Assembly: GCA_964405825.1 (NCBI GenBank)
Contig: CAYOPI010000007.1
Location: forward strand, 1-64,000
Reading direction: 5' to 3'
Source of the DNA: JBHJGM01 sp964405825
Lineage (GTDB): Bacteria; Verrucomicrobiota; Verrucomicrobiia; Opitutales; JBHJGM01
DNA: 64,000 nt
Below, piece by piece: positions 58,355-64,000 of the stretch (positions are counted from its first letter, which is position 1; each line of letters opens with the position of its first letter). The notes under the pieces were generated by a model, which saw nothing but the letters and a program-made list of their open reading frames with translations, did no database searches and was not told the origin of the DNA. A program made the position numbers and the translations under genes.

Positions 58355-60097
58355 TCAGAGGGGTTTTTCGGGGCTGACCTTCAGGGTGAACTCAAACTCC
58401 ACAAGGCGGGGGTTTTCGTCGAAGCGGAAGTCGTCCACCGAACTGACGTAGGGCGACTCCACGAAGGAATCCAAAAGGTCCTGAATGCGCTCGGCCACGC
58501 GGTCGTTGGTCGGCAGCATGCCGTCATCGCCCTGGAAGCTGCGAATGAGGAGCTTGCCGGCCATGCTCAGCTCGATCGTCTCGGTTGGAGCGGCCGGCTG
58601 CGCGGCGAGGGGAGCGTCGGGATTGTTTCCGGGGAGGTTGACCCCGGGCGGAAGGTTGGCCGGACGACTCCGCGCGGGTGCTTCTGCGGCAACGCGCTTG
58701 ACCTCCAACCGGTCCAGCCAGACGTCGTCGGCTTCGACGAGCTTGGCCTGCAGGTCGCTGAGGAACTCGATCCAGTTGTACTTGGTTTCGGCGAGGCCCT
58801 TGAGGTTTTCGATGCTGACGGAAAGCGCTTCGGCCTCGGTTTTCAGAGAAGCCAGTTCGTTGGTCTTGCTCTGCAATTCCGAGGTGCGCGCCTGCAGCGG
58901 GGCGATCTTTTCCTCGTAGGTGGCAGTGGCATCGCTCAGATAGAGGTAGAGCGGGATGGGGGCAAGGGCCAGCGCCGCCGCGGCCATGGCGTAAAAGGGC
59001 TTCTGCTTGCGGAAGCGGCGCTGCTGCTCGAAGACCGGCGGGAGCACATTGGCCCCGACGCCATCCTCGCCCAGCATCGGGGCGACGGCCGCGCCGACCA
59101 GTTCCGAGAGCTGGTAGATGTTCTCGTTGATTTGGTCCTCGTTGACGCCGCTGCCCATCTCCACGTTTTGCAGCGGATTGAAGTAGGCGACTTCGAGCTT
59201 CTGCTTCTCGGAGAGAAACTCCGCCAGGTTCCGCAGCAAGGAGCCGCGACCGGTCAGCAGGATGCGCTCGGGGGCCTTGGCGCCCTTGCGCCGGTAGTTC
59301 ACGATACTGCGGGTGATTTCCTGGTTGAGGCGCTTGAGGAAGGTCTCGGCGTTGTTGTTGAGGACCTGAACGGCCGAGTCGTCCTCGTTGAAGCTGGTCT
59401 CGCCGGAGAAGAAGGCCACCTTGACCTGCTCGGCCTTGACGAAGGGCGTGCCCATGTTGTCGGCCAGGTTCTGCGTCAGGGTATTGCCGCCCAGGTTGAT
59501 GTTGCGCACGTGAAAGCCCTGTTCGTTGATGAACATCAGGTTGGACGAGCGCGCGCCGATGTTGATCAGCAGGGTGTCGTCGGCTTCGCCGTTGTGGCGG
59601 AAGGCGTTGTAGTCCAGCAGCGAGGCCGCCTGGATGGACTGCGGATTGACGCCTGACTGCGCGATGCGGTTGCAGAAATTCTCGGCCTGATCGGATTTCA
59701 GCGCGATGAGCACGACCTCTGCCTCCACGCCGTCGTCGGAAATCACCTGGTGATCCCAGACCACTTCGTTGAGCGGATAGGGGATGTTGTTCTGGGCTTC
59801 GTAGGCGATGATCTGGGCGCGCCGCGACGCCTCCACGTGCGGCACCTTGATGATCTTCGTCAGCAGCATGTAGCCCGGGGCGACGATCGTGCCGGGGCCG
59901 CGGAACTTGCCATGCGAGGTCAGGTCCGAAAGGGCCGACATGACCGCACCGAGCCATTCGGCCTCGTGCGATGCATCATAATCGAGTTCGTGGGAGGCGA
60001 AGTCTTCCAGCACCAGGCTGGCCCCACGCTGGTCGAAGACAGCGGCCGACACATGCGTCGAGCCGCAGTTGATGATCAAGGATTTCGGGGCACTCAT
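58355..60097 (-). CDS. PilM/FtsA-like protein fused to a PilN-like membrane segment, Amuc_1101-like
   Basis: 580 residues. The first 350 form an actin-like PilM domain (SLIINCGSTHVSAAVFD, LLINIGARSSNLMFI, ERILLTGRGSLLRNLAEFL). A membrane helix (367-389) follows, then a coiled coil (about 390-445) and a PilN-like domain in the periplasm. In type IV pili PilM and PilN are separate, contacting proteins, and here they are one chain. It provides the cytoplasm-to-periplasm link of the apparatus. A TATAAG box lies upstream, between it and the next gene, but its -35 partner is weak. Confidence 0.85.
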   Translation of the reverse strand: MSAPKSLIINCGSTHVSAAVFDQRGASLVLEDFASHELDYDASHEAEWLGAVMSALSDLTSHGKFRGPGTIVAPGYMLLTKIIKVPHVEASRRAQIIAYEAQNNIPYPLNEVVWDHQVISDDGVEAEVVLIALKSDQAENFCNRIAQSGVNPQSIQAASLLDYNAFRHNGEADDTLLINIGARSSNLMFINEQGFHVRNINLGGNTLTQNLADNMGTPFVKAEQVKVAFFSGETSFNEDDSAVQVLNNNAETFLKRLNQEITRSIVNYRRKGAKAPERILLTGRGSLLRNLAEFLSEKQKLEVAYFNPLQNVEMGSGVNEDQINENIYQLSELVGAAVAPMLGEDGVGANVLPPVFEQQRRFRKQKPFYAMAAAALALAPIPLYLYLSDATATYEEKIAPLQARTSELQSKTNELASLKTEAEALSVSIENLKGLAETKYNWIEFLSDLQAKLVEADDVWLDRLEVKRVAAEAPARSRPANLPPGVNLPGNNPDAPLAAQPAAPTETIELSMAGKLLIRSFQGDDGMLPTNDRVAERIQDLLDSFVESPYVSSVDDFRFDENPRLVEFEFTLKVSPEKPL

Positions 60098-60180
60098 CTA
60101 CGGGGAAAGCGGCTTAAGCCTTCCTTATACTGGAAAGGCTTGGCAAGAAAAAAAGGGATATTGCGATAGGGGAAGCGGAA

Positions 60181-60204
60181 AACCCTGATCCCTCAATCAG
60201 GGTT
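60181..60204 (-). terminator. Hairpin at the end of the Amuc_1102-like gene
   Basis: Arms AACCCTGAT and ATCAGGGTT pair perfectly (60181-60189, 60196-60204). The stop codon lies in the 3' arm. On the minus strand four Ts follow. It may be a weak terminator or attenuator, leaving partial read-through into the PilM-like gene. Confidence 0.5.
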
Positions 60205-60853
60205 CGGCGGGGAGGAAAAACGTCGGAGCAGGGCGATGAATGCCCAGTACACGGCTTGGGTCCAGCTGTTGCTGGGTCAGCAGAAAGCCTTCGGTCTTGC
60301 GAAGCTCGGGTCCCACGCTGCTCTTGAAAGCTTCCACCGTGGTTCGATTGGAGGCATTGCGATAGGGACGGCCCTCGGGGCGCTGGATGGTTTCTCCATC
60401 CACTTCAAACTCGACCAGGTACGCAAAGGGGTCGCCGCTGATGCGGTCGCGCTGAACGATCTCGTGTGGCAGGTAGAAGTAAAGGGTTGTGTCTTCCTCG
60501 GCCTCGACGGCGACCAGGCGCGCCGTGGCCTGGTAGGCGCGGAAACTCACGCCCTCACGCTGCCTGGCTTCTTCGTCGACAACGAAGGCGATCGTCAGCG
60601 TGACCAGAACCTTGTCGACCCATCGCGGGCTGGGCGCGTCGGGTTTGGGGTTTTGACCGAACTGGAACTCGACCTCCACCTGCAGCAGGTCGTCCTCGTA
60701 AATCTGCAGGTCTTCGTACTCAAAATCGACCTGGCCAACCTCAACGGTGGGCACAGTGGCCGAGGGCTGTGCATGAAGGGCCGTGGTCAGGACGGGGGCG
60801 GCGCACAGCAAGCCGCAAAGCATCCGTCGGGCGGGGTTTGTGCCAGACACCAT
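60197..60853 (-). CDS. Secreted protein, Amuc_1102-like
   Basis: 218 residues with a signal peptide ending near TTALHAQ. The body is acidic and beta-rich (VDFEYEDLQIYEDDLLQVEVEF, VLVTLTIAFVVDEEARQ), as in an Ig-like or beta-sandwich domain. It has no known catalytic motif. It heads the locus with the order of Amuc_1102 to Amuc_1098. A hairpin overlaps its stop, and about 100 bp separate it from the PilM-like gene, so it may be expressed at a different level from the rest. Confidence 0.68.
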   Translation of the reverse strand: MVSGTNPARRMLCGLLCAAPVLTTALHAQPSATVPTVEVGQVDFEYEDLQIYEDDLLQVEVEFQFGQNPKPDAPSPRWVDKVLVTLTIAFVVDEEARQREGVSFRAYQATARLVAVEAEEDTTLYFYLPHEIVQRDRISGDPFAYLVEFEVDGETIQRPEGRPYRNASNRTTVEAFKSSVGPELRKTEGFLLTQQQLDPSRVLGIHRPAPTFFLPAEP

Positions 60854-60983
60854 TCATCTCGGATAGAACCCCATAGAACACGAATCAATCTTTTTTCTTC
60901 ATCGGTTTGACACCTTTTCAACACAGTTTTCCAGGGCGAAAGAGGTTGCCCCGGAACGCGTTGGAGACAGGCTCCCCGGGCAG

Positions 60984-61502
60984 ATGGCAGCGAGCCCTCC
61001 ACCCAACGACACGGATCTCCCGTTTCGCATCAGCACCCTTATCTTCCTGCGCAATGATTCCGGCGAGCTGCTCCTGCTGGAGCGGCACAAGGCACCCAAC
61101 AAAGGTTGCTGGAGCCCGATTGGCGGGAAGCTTGAAATGGCTCGCGGTGAATCCCCCTTCGAATGCGCGGTGCGCGAGGTCGGCGAAGAGGCGGGTCTGG
61201 CAGTCAACGCGGCGGATCTGCATCTTTTCGGGATGATCTCCGAGAAGAATTACGAGGGTTCCGGGCACTGGCTGCTGTTCCTGTTTGACTGCTGCAAGCC
61301 CCTGCCTGGTTTGCCGCCGTCCTTCGACGAGGGCCACCTGGCTTTTTTCAAACGCGGGGCGATCGCCGACCTGCGTCTGCCCGAAACCGATCGCCAGCTC
61401 ATCTGGCCGCTGTATGATCAACACCGCGAGGGCTTTACGGTGCTGCGGGCGGACTGTGACCCGGCCAACAATCTCAAGATTACAGTTGAAGAACGCCTCT
61501 GA
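60984..61502 (+). CDS. Nudix hydrolase
   Basis: 172 residues. The Nudix box (GGKLEMARGESPFECAVREV, then GEEAGL) has the normal R-E-x-x-E-E metal site, but two extra residues lie between the first Gly and Glu. Nudix enzymes cleave nucleoside diphosphates linked to another group; this one's substrate is not predictable. It diverges from the Amuc_1102-like gene and precedes pdhA on the same strand after about 100 bp. Confidence 0.88.
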   Translation: MAASPPPNDTDLPFRISTLIFLRNDSGELLLLERHKAPNKGCWSPIGGKLEMARGESPFECAVREVGEEAGLAVNAADLHLFGMISEKNYEGSGHWLLFLFDCCKPLPGLPPSFDEGHLAFFKRGAIADLRLPETDRQLIWPLYDQHREGFTVLRADCDPANNLKITVEERL

Positions 61503-61602
61503 GCCGCACAGCGTTCTAACCTAGCAAACTGTGTGTCGACACGCTGCCGGGCCACCCGCTCCGGCGCTTAGCCCAATCCAACATCAGCCCTCCCTTGCTA
61601 TC

Positions 61603-62727
61603 GTGGGTAAGAAAGCCGCGGCCGTAGAGGCCGATCATACCATTCACACGCCGTTTCCGACGGCGGATGCCGACCTCGCCGCGCTGGTCAAACACGAGGC
61701 CAACGCTTCGCTGACCAGCGAGGACAAGATTCGTTACTACACCGACATGGTGCGCATCCGGCGATTCGAGGAGCGCTGCATCCGCGTCTACCAGCAGGGC
61801 AAGATCGGCGGTTTTCTGCACCTGTACATCGGCCAGGAGGCGGTCGCCGTGGGCACGCTCAATCTGATGGGCGAGCACGACCATTGCATCACCGCCTACC
61901 GCGACCATGGCCACGGACTGGCCGTGGGCATGAGCATGAACGAGTGCATGGCCGAACTCACCGGCAAGCACACCGGGTGTTCCAAGGGCAAGGGCGGCTC
62001 GATGCACTTTTTCGCGCCGGACAAGCGCTACTGGGGCGGGCACGGAATTGTCGGCGGTCAGGTGCCGCTGGGCACGGGGCTCGCCTTCGCGCTCAAGTAC
62101 AAGGGGCTCAAGGGCTGCTGCCTCACCTTCATGGGCGATGGCGCGGTCAATCAGGGCGCCGTGCACGAGGCCTTCAATCTCGCCGCCTTGTGGGACCTGC
62201 CCACGGTCTTCATCATCGAGAACAACGGCTACTCCATGGGCACGAGCGAGGCGCGTTCCTCGGCCCATCCGGGCAACCTCTCCGAGCGCGCCCACAGCTA
62301 CGGGATGGAGAGTGACACGGTGAACGGCCACGTGCTCTACGACGTGCGGGCGAAGACCTTCGACGCGATGCAAAAGGCCTACGAGACCTCGCGGCCGATC
62401 GTTTTGGAGATGTTTACCTACCGCTACCGGGGGCACTCCATGTCCGACCCGGACAAGGCTTACCGCAAGAAGGAGGAGATTCAGGAGTACCGCCGCACCC
62501 GCGACCCGATCACCGTTTACGAAGAATTGCTCAAGGACGAGGGCGTGCTCGAGGCCGACTCCATTGCCTCGATCGACAAGCAGGCCCGCGCCGAGGCCGA
62601 CGCCGCCGCGGAGTTCGCCGACCAGAGCCCCTTCCCCCCGCCCGAGTCCATCCTCGAGGACATCTACTGGGAAGAGGACAACCGCACGCCCGACACGCCC
62701 AGCAAGGGCACGATCATCTTCGAGTGA
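61603..62727 (+). CDS. pdhA: Pyruvate dehydrogenase E1 component, alpha subunit
   Basis: About 374 residues. It decarboxylates pyruvate with thiamine diphosphate in the PDH complex. The TPP motif is GDGAVNQGAVHEAFNLA ... ENNGYSMGT, and the phosphorylation-loop region is YRYRGHSMSDPDKAYRK. The start is probably GTG 61603; the frame is open upstream to 61531, but that part has no family likeness. The stop overlaps the start of a small membrane protein gene (TGATG). Confidence 0.93.
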   Translation: MGKKAAAVEADHTIHTPFPTADADLAALVKHEANASLTSEDKIRYYTDMVRIRRFEERCIRVYQQGKIGGFLHLYIGQEAVAVGTLNLMGEHDHCITAYRDHGHGLAVGMSMNECMAELTGKHTGCSKGKGGSMHFFAPDKRYWGGHGIVGGQVPLGTGLAFALKYKGLKGCCLTFMGDGAVNQGAVHEAFNLAALWDLPTVFIIENNGYSMGTSEARSSAHPGNLSERAHSYGMESDTVNGHVLYDVRAKTFDAMQKAYETSRPIVLEMFTYRYRGHSMSDPDKAYRKKEEIQEYRRTRDPITVYEELLKDEGVLEADSIASIDKQARAEADAAAEFADQSPFPPPESILEDIYWEEDNRTPDTPSKGTIIFE

Positions 62728-63176
62728 TGCGCCTGAGCCGGAACGTTTTGGTGTCGCTGGGCCTTGTCCTGGCGCTCGGGCTGTTGGGGCAGTTGCTGAC
62801 CCGGCACAGTCCTCTGCGCGCTCAGGCGAATGCCCAGACGACTGAGACCGGCGAAGGGGGCAGCGTGCAGTCGCAGGTGGTTGTGCCCGGCGGCAGCGGG
62901 CAGGTCCTGACGACTGTTCTGCCGGCGCGCCCGCCCGAGAACATCGGCATGCTTCCGCCGGAGTGGCTGAACTTCGAGCTGCGCTTTTACCTGAAGGCCG
63001 AGATGGTCCCGTTGGCCCTGCCGCGCGACATCACGGGAGTCTTCTACATCGATGGCCGGGTCGCCCGCCAGGACGCCAACGGCTTTGTCCTGCGCGAAAT
63101 CGTTTTCCCCGAGCAGTTCTCCGAAAACCTCCTCTGGCTGCCGGCCCACAACGTTCTCTTTGTCACCCGCCTTTAG
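62727..63176 (+). CDS. Small single-pass membrane protein inside the pdh operon
   Basis: 149 residues. An N-terminal helix (VLVSLGLVLALGLLGQLL) is followed by a Gln/Thr/Gly-rich linker and a compact domain (LNFELRFYLKAEMVPLALP, GVFYIDGRVARQDANGFVL). I do not recognise the family. Its ATG overlaps the pdhA stop and it ends 8 bp before pdhB, so it is translated as part of the E1 operon. A membrane protein here is unusual, because PDH subunits are cytoplasmic. Confidence 0.75.
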   Translation: MRLSRNVLVSLGLVLALGLLGQLLTRHSPLRAQANAQTTETGEGGSVQSQVVVPGGSGQVLTTVLPARPPENIGMLPPEWLNFELRFYLKAEMVPLALPRDITGVFYIDGRVARQDANGFVLREIVFPEQFSENLLWLPAHNVLFVTRL

Positions 63177-63184
63177 TCTTTCCC

Positions 63185-64000
63185 ATGCCTGAATTCACTT
63201 ACCGCGAAGCCGTCAACCAGGCCCTCGACGAAGAGCTGGCCCGCGATGAAAACGTCGTCCTGATGGGCGAGGAAATCGCGCAGTTCGACGGTGCCTACAA
63301 GGTCACCCAGGGCCTGCTCAAGAAGTACGGCGACCAGCGCGTGCTCGACACGCCGATCAGCGAAGCCGGCTTTTGCGGGCTGGCCATCGGTGCCTCCATG
63401 CTGGGCGTCCGCCCGGTTGTCGAGTTCATGTTCTGGAGCTTCGTCTATGTGGCCTTCGACCAGGTCTTCAACAACGCCGCGAGCATCCGGTACATGTCCG
63501 GCGGGCTCATCAACTGCCCGGTGGTCTTCCGTGGTCCGTCCAACGGCGGGACCAATGTCGGGGCGACGCACTCGCACACCATTGAGGCAATCGCCGCCAG
63601 TCACCCGGGCCTGAAGGTGGTCTGCCCGGCCACCGCCTACGACGCCAAGGGCCTCATGAAGAGCGCCATCCGCGACAACGACCCCGTCCTGGTGCTGGAG
63701 AACACCATCCTCTACAACGACCGCGGCGAGATTCCCGAGGAGGAGTACACCGTCCCGCTGGGTGTGGCCGAGGTGAAGAAGGAAGGCAGTGATCTTTCGC
63801 TCATCGCCCACGGGCGCGCGACCATGACCTCGCTGAAGGCAGCGGAGATCCTCGAGGACGAGTACGATATCTCCGTGGAGGTGGTCGACCTGCGCTCGAT
63901 TCGCCCGCTCGACGAGGAGGCTGTGATCAACTCGGTCAAGAAGACCAACCGCGCCATCTACGTGGAGGAGTGCAAGCCCTTCTGCGGCATCGGCGCTCAG
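63185..64000 (+). CDS. pdhB: Pyruvate dehydrogenase E1 component, beta subunit (3' end beyond window)
   Basis: Begins at ATG 63185 (MPEFTYREAVNQALDEEL) and runs open for 272 codons to the window end. Family features include VVLMGEEIAQFDGAYKVTQG, TPISEAGFCGLAIGASM, RGPSNGGTNVGATHSH and VVDLRSIRPLDEEAV. The usual length is about 325 residues, so roughly 50 lie outside. It pairs with PdhA as the E1 heterotetramer. It follows the small membrane protein gene by 8 bp. E2 and E3 genes would be expected downstream. Confidence 0.93.
   Translation, partial: MPEFTYREAVNQALDEELARDENVVLMGEEIAQFDGAYKVTQGLLKKYGDQRVLDTPISEAGFCGLAIGASMLGVRPVVEFMFWSFVYVAFDQVFNNAASIRYMSGGLINCPVVFRGPSNGGTNVGATHSHTIEAIAASHPGLKVVCPATAYDAKGLMKSAIRDNDPVLVLENTILYNDRGEIPEEEYTVPLGVAEVKKEGSDLSLIAHGRATMTSLKAAEILEDEYDISVEVVDLRSIRPLDEEAVINSVKKTNRAIYVEECKPFCGIGAQ

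Overview
This is GC-rich bacterial chromosome, densely coded on both strands. It has one tRNA gene and no rRNA, CRISPR array, insertion sequence or phage. The best taxonomic clue is the 53.3-60.9 kb block. Its gene order is secretin, single-pass membrane protein, Amuc_1100-type membrane protein, PilM/FtsA-like protein with a fused membrane segment, small secreted protein. This matches the Amuc_1098-1102 locus of Akkermansia in content and order. With a PEP-CTERM protein, a secreted protein with a verrucomicrobial-style Gly/Ser-rich start, and Gfo/Idh/MocA plus TIM-barrel sugar genes, it suggests Verrucomicrobiota, probably an Opitutae-like lineage. That placement is inferred from gene content only.

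Layout. 0-4.4 kb: end of rpiB and a large hybrid histidine kinase. 4.7-9.7 kb: a TetR-adaptor-RND efflux operon with a palindromic operator candidate. 9.8-12.6 kb: alpha/beta hydrolase, DUF3574 lipoprotein, DUF2721 membrane protein and a divergent MTAP/PNP-type phosphorylase. 12.6-17.6 kb: a compact operon of a threonine-synthase-like PLP enzyme, a DauA-type FAD amino acid dehydrogenase and an adenylation-thiolation-thioesterase synthetase, which looks like a small biosynthetic cluster. 18-24.8 kb: a secreted protein, then a complete adaptor-RND-outer membrane factor operon. 24.9 kb: tRNA-Pro(GGG). 25-30.1 kb: rlmN with sugar-metabolism genes (TIM-barrel isomerase, two Gfo/Idh/MocA oxidoreductases, a secreted jelly-roll protein).

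30.1-34 kb: mscS-type channel, stand-alone coaC, and leuA with a possible Leu-rich leader peptide. 34.2-39.2 kb: ABC exporter, PAS histidine kinase, secreted hypothetical protein, hydrolase. 39.6-43.8 kb: a Fur-family regulator lacking the usual metal ligands, convergent with znuACB, followed by a PEP-CTERM protein behind two strong dyads. 43.9-46.1 kb: a GH4 glycosidase with an unusual C-terminal extension. 46.3-49.8 kb: ACP-dehydratase fusion, ketosynthase and GT4 glycosyltransferase, a small acyl-chain/glycolipid operon. 49.8-53.1 kb: membrane TPR-like protein and an orphan CheA. 53.3-60.9 kb: the Amuc_1098-1102-like envelope locus. 61-64 kb: Nudix hydrolase and pyruvate dehydrogenase E1 genes (pdhA, pdhB, the latter cut by the window end) with a small membrane protein gene between them.

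The most promising unexplained systems are the PLP/FAD/A-T-TE operon (12.6-17.6 kb), the Amuc_1098-1102-like apparatus and the ACP-dehydratase/ketosynthase/glycosyltransferase operon.
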